The translations under genes were made by a program, and so were the position numbers. 64,000 nucleotides of DNA from Winogradskyella alexanderae (GTDB lineage Bacteria; Bacteroidota; Bacteroidia; Flavobacteriales; Flavobacteriaceae), in NCBI RefSeq assembly GCF_020166335.1, contig NZ_JAIUJR010000002.1:186001-250000 (forward strand), read 5' to 3'. A model generated the notes under the pieces. The model saw only the letters and a program-made list of their open reading frames with translations. It ran no database searches and was not told the DNA's origin. Of this stretch, positions 53,744 through 61,793 are shown one piece after another (position 1 is the first letter of the stretch; each line of letters opens with the position of its first letter).

Positions 53744-54319
53744 TTGGGTACTGCAATACTTGTTCTTGCCGCTGGAAAATCGAATAGAATGGGCTCTCCA
53801 AAGCAACTATTAAAATTTGGAGAGACAACAATGCTTGGTACGGTTGTCAATAACAGTTTAACTTCTAAAGCGAACGCTGTAATTGTTGTAATAGGTGCTT
53901 ATGCAGAAGAAATAAAAATTGGCTTACCTAAAACCATTCAAGTGGTTGTGAATGATGAATTTGAAACTGGATTGAGTTCAAGTATCAAGAAAGGCGTAAG
54001 ACGTCTTTTAGACTTTGATTCTATATTAATAGCGCTTGGTGATCAACCTTTTGTAAGCTCAAGTTATTTTAATGAAATGATGGAACTTGGTGCTAAAAAC
54101 CCAAACAAAATAATCGCGTCAGAATACATTAAACACAATGGAGTACCTGCGCTTTTCCCTAAAAAGTTTTTTAAAGATCTATTAAGGGTAAGTGGAGATA
54201 AAGGTGCAAAAATGCTCTTAAATTCTGATGAATATCCTGTTTTAATCTTAAAATCAACAGTAAATCTTTTCGATGTGGATACACCGGAGGATTATAATAT
54301 TTTAGACAAAAACAAATAA
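53744..54319 (+). CDS. MocA-like molybdenum cofactor nucleotidyltransferase
   Basis: A 191-residue NTP transferase. The N-terminal motif LAAGKSNRMGSPKQLL (residues 8-23) and the VDTPEDY near the C-terminus are typical of MocA/MobA-like enzymes, which add CMP or GMP to molybdopterin. The start is TTG, because a stop codon lies in frame 9 bases upstream and no ATG or GTG is available nearby. It follows XdhC and precedes the NTPase remnant and the Mo enzyme subunits, so MCD formation for that enzyme is likely. Confidence 0.87.
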   Translation: MGTAILVLAAGKSNRMGSPKQLLKFGETTMLGTVVNNSLTSKANAVIVVIGAYAEEIKIGLPKTIQVVVNDEFETGLSSSIKKGVRRLLDFDSILIALGDQPFVSSSYFNEMMELGAKNPNKIIASEYIKHNGVPALFPKKFFKDLLRVSGDKGAKMLLNSDEYPVLILKSTVNLFDVDTPEDYNILDKNK

Positions 54320-54327
54320 GGTGTCAA

Positions 54328-54579
54328 ATGATAAAATTTCAAAATAAAGAGAAAAATACCATTATTTTGGACGATATAGGTTCTCTTGAAATTTACAAAA
54401 ACAAAGCATTTCATGAACTAATAAGACGACTTACCACTCCCTAAACAGATAGCACTTCTAGTCTTTTTTTTGTAGTTAAAGAATCCTGTTTAGAAGATTT
54501 CCGAAATAAATATGAACTTACCAATACTGAGGTTTTTAATTTGAAAGAATTTAAACAAAAGTTTTATACTCCCAAGTAA
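54328..54579 (+). pseudogene. Remnant of a small NTPase (THEP1/DUF2478-like), interrupted by one stop
   Basis: One frame reads for 83 codons from ATG 54328 to TAA 54577-54579, broken only by TAA at 54442-54444. Upstream of the stop it carries IILDDIGSLEIYKNKAFHEL, which matches the Walker B region (D-E-I-G-x-L-E) of small nucleoside triphosphatases. Downstream it reads LFFVVKESCLEDFRNKY, matching the following strand and helix in the same frame. The N-terminal part with the Walker A loop is missing. This is therefore a decayed gene in a position where Mo clusters often have an NTPase. A sequencing error at the stop would still leave it truncated. Confidence 0.65.
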
Positions 54580-54654
54580 CTTATTGTTAATATTTTAGGA
54601 AGAAAGTTAAAATCTATTCTATTATTGCTTAACTTTAGCTAAACTTCACTTCCT

Positions 54655-55116
54655 ATGGCAAACTATAATTTAAAGGTAAACGGAAAAGTTTACAATGTTA
54701 ACTCCGATGATGATGTGCCATTATTATGGGTACTTAGAGATGAACTTAATTTAGTTGGAACTAAATATGGATGCGGTATTGGCCTTTGTGGAACATGTAC
54801 CGTGCATATCAATGGCATTGCAACACGCAGTTGCTTGTTACCAGCCTCAAGACTTGAAGGTTCTGAAATAACAACTATTGAAGGCCTTGAAACAGACAAA
54901 TTACATCCTGTACAAGAGGCATGGAAGGAATTAGACGTACCGCAATGCGGTTATTGCCAAACTGGCCAAATCATGACCGCCACGTCCTTTTTGAAACAAA
55001 ATCCTAATCCTAATAAGGATGAAATTAGAAATGCTATGAATGGTAATTTGTGCAGATGTGCTAGTTACAATCGAATAGAAAAAGCGGTCGCTTTGGCTGC
55101 AAAGAAAATGTCTTAA
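54655..55116 (+). CDS. 2Fe-2S subunit of an isoquinoline oxidoreductase-like molybdenum hydroxylase
   Basis: A 153-residue iron-sulfur protein. Plant-ferredoxin cluster ligands are Cys40, Cys45, Cys48 and Cys60, and the second cluster uses Cys98, Cys101, Cys133 and Cys135 (QCGYCQTGQI and NLCRCASYN). This matches the small subunit of IorA/CoxS type. It has no signal peptide, but the partner large subunit has a Tat motif, so it probably travels with it as a folded complex. A TAACTTTA element upstream (54630-54637) may give it a promoter of its own. The large subunit gene follows by 11 bases. Confidence 0.93.
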   Translation: MANYNLKVNGKVYNVNSDDDVPLLWVLRDELNLVGTKYGCGIGLCGTCTVHINGIATRSCLLPASRLEGSEITTIEGLETDKLHPVQEAWKELDVPQCGYCQTGQIMTATSFLKQNPNPNKDEIRNAMNGNLCRCASYNRIEKAVALAAKKMS

Positions 55117-55127
55117 GCTAAAATATT

Positions 55128-57362
55128 ATGGAAAATCAAAACAAATTAACATTTAGCAGACGAAATTTTATTCGAACTTCTGCATTAGCCAGTGGAGGAC
55201 TATTAATTGGATTCAATTTTTTCAACTCTTGTAAAGACGCCGTTAAGCCTCCTGTAGATATTTCAAAATTAAATTTTAATGATTTTAATGCGTTTATAAA
55301 AATTGCCGATAATGGTTATGTAACCATTTTTTCGCCTAATCCTGAAATTGGTCAAGGGGTAAAAACATCCATGCCTATGATCATTGCCGAAGAATTAGAT
55401 GTTCCATGGAGTCACGTAAGTGTAGAACAGGGTGCATTAGATACCAAAAACTTTGTAAGGCAAGTAGCTGGCGGAAGTCAATCAATAAGATTTGGTTGGG
55501 ATGCGCTCAGACAAACGGGAGCCACAGCAAAACAAATGTTAGTTAATGCTGCGGCAGTAAAATGGGGTGTAGAGGCAAGTACATGTAGTGCCAAGGATGG
55601 AATCATAATAAACGCCAGTGGCGAAAAACTTGGTTATGGCGATGTTGTAAATGAAGCGGCTCAGTTAGAAATACCAGAAAATGTAACACTAAAATCTCCT
55701 AGAGACTATAAGATAATTGGAAAAGATGCTATCAATGTGGACATGGACAAAATTATCACAGGTAAGCCTTTGTTTGGTTCAGATTATGTTGTTGACGGTA
55801 TGCTTTATGCAACAGTACTGAGACCCCCTGCGTTTGGACAGGTTTTAGAATCGTTTGATGCTTCTGAGGCTAAAGCTTTATCTGGTGTGGTCGATGTGAT
55901 AACAATTGGTGAAAAAGCCAGAAACTACTTAAATCAAGATAATTTTGACCCCTCTTCGCATTGGACTGTTCGGTTAAGTGAATCAGATAAAGTAGTTGTT
56001 TTAGCTAAAACTACATGGGATGCTATTAAAGGGAAAAAAGCAATAAAAGCTGTTTGGAAGGATAGTTTTAATGAAGAAAGTTCAGATGTTCACGATGAAG
56101 TATTAAATGATCTGCTTAACGGGAACAAATTTGATACAAGAAGGTCCGATGGTAATGTAAAACAAGCTTTTGCAAATGCAGATAAAGTTATTGAACGTGT
56201 TTACGAGTCGCCATTTCTACCTCATACTTGTATGGAACCTATGAACTTTTTCGCTGATATAACTGCTGAAAAAGTACATCTAGTAGGCCCAATCCAAACA
56301 CCAGAAGCAGCAGCAAAGGTTGTAGCATCCTTACTAAATCGAAAACTTGATGACATCCATATAGATATGACGAGAATGGGTGGAGGATTTGGTAGGCGCC
56401 TCTATGGTGATTTCGTTTATGAAGTAGCAGAAATTGCAGATAAGGTAAAACAACCTGTTAAGTTAATCTCGACAAGAGAGGATGATATGGCAACAGGAGT
56501 CTACCGACCCGCTATAAAATATAAAATCGCTGCCTCCATAAAGGATGGAGAGATTACTGGTTATCATTTAAAAGAAGCTGCCGTTAACAGTAATATGTAT
56601 GGATTAATACCTAACTTTTTTCCAGCTGGAGCCATAGAGAACTATCAGGTTGATACTGCAAATTTCCAAAGTAAAATAACAACAGGTGCTTGGCGTGCAC
56701 CGTATACAAATTTCCTAGGGTTTGCTGAACAAAGTTTTTTTGATGAATTAGCAGATGCTGTTGGTAAAGACCCTGTTCAATTAAGATTAGATCTTTTAAA
56801 GAATGTCAAAGATGGGGAAGATAAGTCTATAGAGTATTCAGCCAAACGAATGACGGACACCATAAAATTGGCAGCCGAAAAGGGCAATTGGGGTAATCCT
56901 GGGAGAAACAAATACCAAGGTTTCGCTGCCTACTATAGCCATAATACACATGTGGCTGAAGTAGTTGAAATCTCTTTGGATAATAGCCGTCCAGTTATTG
57001 AAAAAGTAACTGTTGCTGTAGATTGCGGGATAGTTATTAATCCTACAGGAGCAAAAAACCAAATAGAAGGTGGTGTATTAGACGGTATAGGTCATGCAAT
57101 GTATGGTGATTTTAATTTTAAGAATGGTAAACCTCAAAATCTTAATTTCGATTCGTATCGTCTCATTAGTATAAAAGATACACCAATAGTAGAGACGTTT
57201 TTTGTTGAAAATGATTTGTCGCCAACAGGATTAGGTGAGCCAGGTCTTCCACCTGCAGGTGGTGCACTTGCTAATGCTATAAAAGCTGCAACAGATCAAA
57301 TACTTTTAAAACAACCCTTTATTAAATCTTTGAAAAATCGAAAAACAGACTTGAGTGTTTAA
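55128..57362 (+). CDS. Tat-exported large subunit of a molybdenum hydroxylase (IorB-like)
   Basis: A 744-residue molybdopterin-binding subunit of the xanthine dehydrogenase family, closest in layout to isoquinoline 1-oxidoreductase beta. A Tat-type signal, SRRNFIRTSALASGG, opens it (residues 10-24). The cofactor-binding GGSQSIRFGWDALRQTGA and GGGFGRRLYGDF segments and the catalytic Glu704 in GLGEPGLPPAGG are present. It has no fused FAD or cytochrome domain, so an outside electron acceptor is needed. The substrate, an aldehyde or aromatic heterocycle, is not revealed by the sequence. A bidirectional hairpin follows. Confidence 0.9.
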   Translation: MENQNKLTFSRRNFIRTSALASGGLLIGFNFFNSCKDAVKPPVDISKLNFNDFNAFIKIADNGYVTIFSPNPEIGQGVKTSMPMIIAEELDVPWSHVSVEQGALDTKNFVRQVAGGSQSIRFGWDALRQTGATAKQMLVNAAAVKWGVEASTCSAKDGIIINASGEKLGYGDVVNEAAQLEIPENVTLKSPRDYKIIGKDAINVDMDKIITGKPLFGSDYVVDGMLYATVLRPPAFGQVLESFDASEAKALSGVVDVITIGEKARNYLNQDNFDPSSHWTVRLSESDKVVVLAKTTWDAIKGKKAIKAVWKDSFNEESSDVHDEVLNDLLNGNKFDTRRSDGNVKQAFANADKVIERVYESPFLPHTCMEPMNFFADITAEKVHLVGPIQTPEAAAKVVASLLNRKLDDIHIDMTRMGGGFGRRLYGDFVYEVAEIADKVKQPVKLISTREDDMATGVYRPAIKYKIAASIKDGEITGYHLKEAAVNSNMYGLIPNFFPAGAIENYQVDTANFQSKITTGAWRAPYTNFLGFAEQSFFDELADAVGKDPVQLRLDLLKNVKDGEDKSIEYSAKRMTDTIKLAAEKGNWGNPGRNKYQGFAAYYSHNTHVAEVVEISLDNSRPVIEKVTVAVDCGIVINPTGAKNQIEGGVLDGIGHAMYGDFNFKNGKPQNLNFDSYRLISIKDTPIVETFFVENDLSPTGLGEPGLPPAGGALANAIKAATDQILLKQPFIKSLKNRKTDLSV

Positions 57363-57368
57363 AAAAAT

Positions 57369-57397
57369 AAAGGCTTTACTATTCAAGTAAAGCCTTT
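57369..57397. terminator. Bidirectional terminator between the Mo enzyme and tRNA-Ser
   Basis: AAAGGCTTTACT (57369-57380) pairs with AGTAAAGCCTTT (57386-57397) around a 5-base loop. T runs lie on both sides, so it can stop transcripts of the Mo enzyme gene (plus) and of the tRNA gene (minus). Confidence 0.85.
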
Positions 57398-57404
57398 CTT
57401 TTGC

Positions 57405-57488
57405 GGAGAAAGAGGGATTCGAACCCCCGGAGGTGTGACCCTCGCCGGTTTTCAAGACCGGTGCATTCGACCACTCTGCCATTTCTCC
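57405..57488 (-). tRNA. tRNA-Ser (anticodon UGA)
   Basis: An 84-base gene on the minus strand with a 7-bp acceptor stem (GGAGAAA/TTTCTCC), a long variable arm as expected for tRNA-Ser, TTCGAATCC in the T arm and TGA in the anticodon loop (CTTGAAA). The 3' CCA is not encoded. It reads UCA and related serine codons. Confidence 0.95.
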
Positions 57489-57654
57489 ATTAGCGAACGC
57501 AAATATAAAACCCTTTTTTATGTAGGCAAAGATTTTTATTATGTTTTTTGCAAGAGCTAATGAGTTTATAAATAAAATTAGAAACATTTATCAAAGCATC
57601 GTATTTTCGGCACAATAAATGATTACTTATACGTTATTACAGAAATTGATATCC

Positions 57655-58434
57655 ATGAAAAATCATCTTGTCATACTTCTTATGGTGTTTTGCTCAATTG
57701 GCTTTGCTCAAAATAATACTATACCAATTGGCGAAAAACTTGTTTACACTGCCACCTACAATATGTCAGGCATTTTAACCAATATTGCACAAGTTAAAAT
57801 GGAAACAAGTGAGGTAAAAACATCCAAGAGTTCATTACTTAGACTAAAATGTACGGCTGCAACATACAAAAAATGGGATAACTTTTTTAAAATAAGAGAC
57901 CTCTATGAAAGTTATGTAAATCCAAAAACGCTAACACCTTACTTATATAAAAGAGATATCAGCGAAGGAGGCTATTACAAATTTATGCAATACAAATACA
58001 GCCATAAATCCAAAACCGTTCAAAGCCTTCGGAAAAAAAAGAGAAAAGATGGCACTATCTGGGAAACAAAAAAAACAGTTAACGTAAGCCCAAATACCAA
58101 AGATCTTGTAGCCACACTTTATAGTATAAGAAATTTGGATATACATAAGGCAAGTCCTGGCGATCAGCAAGATTTTACAGTATTATTTGACAATGAAGAA
58201 ACGATAGTTACTATAAGATATGTTTCAAAAGAAAGTATTAACACAAACATTGGTAGAAAGGAGTGCTATAAATTAGCAATAGCTGTTAAAGGTAGTGATG
58301 TATTACAAGGGAACAATTCTAATTTGATCTGGCTTACAGCAGACCAGAATAAAATTCCCGTTTATGCAAAATTTAAAATTCCTGTTGGCAATGGTGAGTT
58401 AAAAATAGAATCGGCAACTGGCTTAAAATATTAA
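57655..58434 (+). CDS. DUF3108 domain exported protein
   Basis: A 259-residue protein from the ATG at 57655, which gives a clear signal peptide (MKNHLVILLMVFCSIGFA). The mature part is a DUF3108 beta-rich domain with the GEKLVYTATYNMSGI start and IPVYAKFKIPVGNGELKIE near the end. The function is unknown; DUF3108 proteins are conserved in Bacteroidota envelopes. An in-frame ATG at 57619 would add 12 hydrophilic residues and is less likely. A small membrane-protein gene starts three bases after the stop. Confidence 0.8.
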   Translation: MKNHLVILLMVFCSIGFAQNNTIPIGEKLVYTATYNMSGILTNIAQVKMETSEVKTSKSSLLRLKCTAATYKKWDNFFKIRDLYESYVNPKTLTPYLYKRDISEGGYYKFMQYKYSHKSKTVQSLRKKKRKDGTIWETKKTVNVSPNTKDLVATLYSIRNLDIHKASPGDQQDFTVLFDNEETIVTIRYVSKESINTNIGRKECYKLAIAVKGSDVLQGNNSNLIWLTADQNKIPVYAKFKIPVGNGELKIESATGLKY

Positions 58435-58437
58435 AAT

Positions 58438-58773
58438 ATGAAACGAGTTTTTATTGTTTTAGGATTTATTACTGCAATTTTAGCCACTATTCTGGCGGTA
58501 ACACCGTTATCTAACCTAGCCATAATTCCCATAATTGTCGCATTTTTATGTGGATTAGTAATTTTATTTATTTCCAGAAAACAGAACACTAAACCTAAGA
58601 GTATTCAGTACATTTTTATTTTGGTTATAATTTCATTAGGGCTAACCATATATAAAAGTGTTTTTAACAAACCCGAAATAGGAGATACAGAACAACTTGA
58701 ACAAAGAGCCGAAGAAAACCTTGAGGACTCAAAAGAAATACTTGAAGAAATAGAAATAGATGAAGATTTTTGA
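58438..58773 (+). CDS. Small membrane protein of unknown function
   Basis: A 111-residue protein with three hydrophobic segments (about residues 4-20, 24-44 and 55-72) and an acidic, helical C-terminal tail (GDTEQLEQRAEENLEDSK). It begins three bases after the DUF3108 gene, so the two are co-transcribed. No family is recognised; a structural or partner role for the DUF3108 protein is possible. Confidence 0.65.
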   Translation: MKRVFIVLGFITAILATILAVTPLSNLAIIPIIVAFLCGLVILFISRKQNTKPKSIQYIFILVIISLGLTIYKSVFNKPEIGDTEQLEQRAEENLEDSKEILEEIEIDEDF

Positions 58774-58814
58774 GTCTTTAATTAGTCTGTTTAAATTTTC
58801 TCAATTTTTTGATT

Positions 58815-58822
58815 TACATTTG
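58815..58822 (+). promoter_or_regulatory. Bacteroidota -7 promoter element (TACATTTG)
   Basis: An exact TAnnTTTG match 20 bases before the first M28 peptidase ATG at 58843. Confidence 0.5.
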
Positions 58823-58842
58823 GGCAAATCACAACCTTACCT

Positions 58843-59877
58843 ATGAAATTTTTGTACGCCTCGCTTCTAGTATTAGTTGGCTCATGTGCAACAATTAGGC
58901 ACAGCGACAAAATCGAGAATTTAAAGAATGGTATCACTTTTGAGGACAAGGAAATTGTTCAAAAATATCTTAAAACCATTTCTGAAAGTGAATTAGAGGC
59001 GCATGTTGTCAATTTCTCAGATGACAAGTTTTTAGGGCGTAAAACTGGTGAAAAGGGGCATTTCGAGGCTTGTGATTACCTGAGGTCATTTTACATATCT
59101 CAAGATATAAGTGCTCCAATTACTCATCCTGATTATTTTCAAACTGTACCAAAAGGAGCGCTACCAGAAGATATTGAAAATGATTCTCAAAATGTAATTG
59201 CCTTTATCGAAGGTTCAGAATTCCCTGATGAATACATTTATATCGCAGCACACTCCGATCATGAAGGTGTAATTGATGGGGAAATATATAATGGTGCAGA
59301 TGACAATGGTTCAGGTACAGCTGCTGTTTTAGAAATGGCTGAGGCTTTTAATCTAGCAGTTAAAGATGGTTTTAGACCGAAACGTAGTATTGTGTTTTTG
59401 CATGTTACAGCAGAAGAAATTGGTTTACATGGCTCAAGATATTATGTTAGAAATCCTATTTTTCCACTAGAAAACACCATTGCGACCTTAAATATAGATA
59501 TGATTGGAAGAGTTGATAAAATCCATTCTGATAGCAAAAACTATGTCTATTTAATTGGTGCAGACAGGATAAGTACAGAACTTCACTATATAGCACAAAA
59601 GGCCAATTCAACATTTACTAATTTAGAGTTGGACTATACGTTTAATGATGAAAAAGATATAAATCGATATTATTACAGATCAGACCATTATAATTTTGCA
59701 GTTAATGGAATTCCTGTTATATTTTTCTTCAATGGTGAGCATGAGGATTACACTAAACCTACGGATACAGCAGATAAAATTAATTACCCTTTATTAACCA
59801 AAAGAACCAAATTAATATTTGCAACTGCATGGTATTTGGCCAACTCTGAAAAAAAATTGAATCCAGAGATAATTTGA
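58843..59877 (+). CDS. M28-family metallopeptidase lipoprotein (short paralogue)
   Basis: A 344-residue zinc peptidase with a lipobox (VGSC, Cys15). The M28 ligands are complete: His137 and Asp139 in AHSDHEG, Asp153/Asp154 in GADDNGSG, Glu191/Glu192 in TAEEIG, Asp219 in NIDMIG and His300 in NGEHEDY. It lacks the protease-associated (PA) domain found in the neighbour. It would remove N-terminal residues from peptides at the cell surface or periplasm. It is about 90 bases upstream of a longer paralogue with very similar C-terminal half. Confidence 0.9.
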   Translation: MKFLYASLLVLVGSCATIRHSDKIENLKNGITFEDKEIVQKYLKTISESELEAHVVNFSDDKFLGRKTGEKGHFEACDYLRSFYISQDISAPITHPDYFQTVPKGALPEDIENDSQNVIAFIEGSEFPDEYIYIAAHSDHEGVIDGEIYNGADDNGSGTAAVLEMAEAFNLAVKDGFRPKRSIVFLHVTAEEIGLHGSRYYVRNPIFPLENTIATLNIDMIGRVDKIHSDSKNYVYLIGADRISTELHYIAQKANSTFTNLELDYTFNDEKDINRYYYRSDHYNFAVNGIPVIFFFNGEHEDYTKPTDTADKINYPLLTKRTKLIFATAWYLANSEKKLNPEII

Positions 59878-59898
59878 GTTAAAGTTTGTTAAAAGGAT

Positions 59899-59930
59899 TT
59901 TGACCTGCTAAGTCAAGGGACCTAATTTTC
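59899..59930 (+). promoter_or_regulatory. Promoter of the second M28 peptidase
   Basis: TTTG at 59899-59902 (-33) and TAATTTTC at 59923-59930 (-7, one mismatch, next base G) are 20 bases apart, the best-spaced promoter pair seen in this window. The ATG is at 59969. Confidence 0.5.
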
Positions 59931-59968
59931 GTAATTTAGGCTTCATTAATTAAAATAATTGTACTTAA

Positions 59969-61561
59969 ATGAAAAAGTTTTTTCTTTTACTATGTGTTGG
60001 CTTTTTATTCACTACCTGCGGCACATCCACTAAAACCGCACAATCTCAATCTGTTAATTCAGAAATCATTGCAAATGAGATAAGCAATCCCGCTAAATAC
60101 GCTTCTTCAATTACATCAGACGAATTAAGAGAGATGTTATACAAATATGCATCTGATGAATTTGAAGGTAGAGAGACAGGTGAAAAAGGTCAAAAACTTG
60201 CTGTAGAGTACTTAAAGGCACAATATCAGGAAATGAAAATTCCTTCGCCATGTAAAGGCGATGACTACTTCCAAGAAGTCCCTCTCGAAAAGCAAAAAGT
60301 TGGGGAAGCAAATTTGACTGTAAACGGTAAGGAATTTGAAAACTTTGATGACATGGTTGCGTTATCGGTTTCAGAATCGATGATTGAATCAATTAATGAA
60401 ATTATTTATGTTGGATATGGAATTCACGCCGACAATTATTCTGATTATGAAAAAATAGATGTAAAAGGAAAAGTAGTTTTGGCAAAAGCGGGTGAACCTA
60501 AAGATGCTGATGGAAACTATATAACATCTGGTACTAAAGAAAATACAAAGTGGACCAATGGTCGCCAATCCCTCTCAAGCAAAAGAGATGCAGCAATAGA
60601 AAATGGTGCAAAAGGACTATTATATCTAGACGATAATTTGTTCTCTAGATACTCAAGATATTTCAAACGTCAATCTGAATCTCGTACAGCCGGAAGATTA
60701 GCACTAAAAAGTGAAGAAAATGGTATGTATATGATAATGATTAGCGAAAATGTGGCATCTGCTATTTTACCAGATATAGAAAACAACAGTACACCAAAAG
60801 CATTGCAATCGAATATTAAGTTAAATGTTACAAATAATTCATTAAGCGTAGACTCTGAAAATGTTGTTGCCTTTATCGAAGGTTCTGAAAAACCGAATGA
60901 AATTTTGGTTATTTCTGCACATTTGGATCATGAGGGTGTAAAAGATGATAAAGTTTATAATGGCGCCGATGACGATGGATCAGGAACTGTTGCTATACTA
61001 GAAATTGCAGAAGCATTTAAAATTGCAAAAGATGCGGGTAAAGGGCCAAAACGTTCCATTTTATTTTTACATGTTACTGGAGAAGAAAAAGGACTTTTAG
61101 GCTCAAGATATTATACTGATATTAATCCTATTTTTCCTTTAGAAAATACAGTTGTTAATTTAAATATAGATATGATAGGGCGCACAGATCCCAAACGAAA
61201 AGAGGGGAGTCGAAATTATGTTTATTTAATTGGCAGCGATAAGCTTAGTACAGATTTGCACAATCTATCCGAAGCCGTCAACAAAAAATACGCTAATATA
61301 GAATTAGACTATACTTACAATGACGAAAACGACCCTAATAGATATTATTACAGATCAGATCACTATAATTTTGCCAAGAATAATATACCCGTAATTTTCT
61401 ATTTTAACGGAACTCACGATGATTATCACCAGCCAAGTGACACACCAGATAAGATAGAGTATGATTTATTGGAGAACAGAACGCGACTAGTATTTTACAC
61501 AGCTTGGGAAATTGCTAATCGAGATGAACGAATCGTAGTAGACAAAGTCACAAGGCCATAA
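59969..61561 (+). CDS. M28-family metallopeptidase lipoprotein with PA domain (long paralogue)
   Basis: A 530-residue zinc peptidase with a probable lipobox (FTTC, Cys17). A PA-like domain (about residues 110-285, with YVGYGIHADNYSDYEKIDVK) is inserted before the catalytic domain. The catalytic part has the HLDHEG, GADDDGSG, TGEEKG, NIDMIG and THDDYHQP motifs, all ligands present. Its last third is strongly similar to the short paralogue upstream, with the same RYYYRSDHYNFA and NYVYLIG landmarks. The PA domain probably helps substrate access. It has its own promoter pair. Confidence 0.92.
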   Translation: MKKFFLLLCVGFLFTTCGTSTKTAQSQSVNSEIIANEISNPAKYASSITSDELREMLYKYASDEFEGRETGEKGQKLAVEYLKAQYQEMKIPSPCKGDDYFQEVPLEKQKVGEANLTVNGKEFENFDDMVALSVSESMIESINEIIYVGYGIHADNYSDYEKIDVKGKVVLAKAGEPKDADGNYITSGTKENTKWTNGRQSLSSKRDAAIENGAKGLLYLDDNLFSRYSRYFKRQSESRTAGRLALKSEENGMYMIMISENVASAILPDIENNSTPKALQSNIKLNVTNNSLSVDSENVVAFIEGSEKPNEILVISAHLDHEGVKDDKVYNGADDDGSGTVAILEIAEAFKIAKDAGKGPKRSILFLHVTGEEKGLLGSRYYTDINPIFPLENTVVNLNIDMIGRTDPKRKEGSRNYVYLIGSDKLSTDLHNLSEAVNKKYANIELDYTYNDENDPNRYYYRSDHYNFAKNNIPVIFYFNGTHDDYHQPSDTPDKIEYDLLENRTRLVFYTAWEIANRDERIVVDKVTRP

Positions 61562-61625
61562 TTAAACAGATAAAAATGTAAAGCTTATTCAAAAAGAATT
61601 GGCTTTATTATTTAGGCACAAAAAA

Positions 61626-61649
61626 AGCCCTTCGTTTATGAAAGGCTTG
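61626..61649 (-). terminator. Hairpin downstream of tRNA-His
   Basis: AAGCC (61626-61630) and GGCTT (61645-61649) form the base of a stem extended by TTC/GAA, and the A run before it becomes a T run on the minus strand. It ends the minus-strand tRNA transcript. Confidence 0.65.
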
Positions 61650-61658
61650 GTCTTTTTG

Positions 61659-61733
61659 GGTGGAAGATCGGTCTCGAACCGACGACCTCCTGAACCACAA
61701 TCAGGCGCTCTAACCAACTGAGCTACAACCACC
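61659..61733 (-). tRNA. tRNA-His (anticodon GUG)
   Basis: A 75-base gene on the minus strand including the extra 5' G (-1) typical of tRNA-His. The anticodon loop is TTGTGGT, the D arm GCTCAGTTGGTTAGAGC and the T arm contains GGTTCGAGACC. The acceptor stem (GTGGTTG with CTTCCAC) has two adjacent T-T mismatches at positions 5-68 and 6-67, which is unusual. CCA is not encoded. Confidence 0.9.
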
Positions 61734-61793
61734 ATTTTAATTAGGACTGCAAATGTAATTTATTTACAATTTTCTACAAAGTGTTTTTCTTAC

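Noticed and set aside
57306-57587. A 93-codon minus-strand frame covering the tRNA-Ser region
   Set aside because: It runs through a well-supported tRNA and a terminator. There is no independent evidence of coding.
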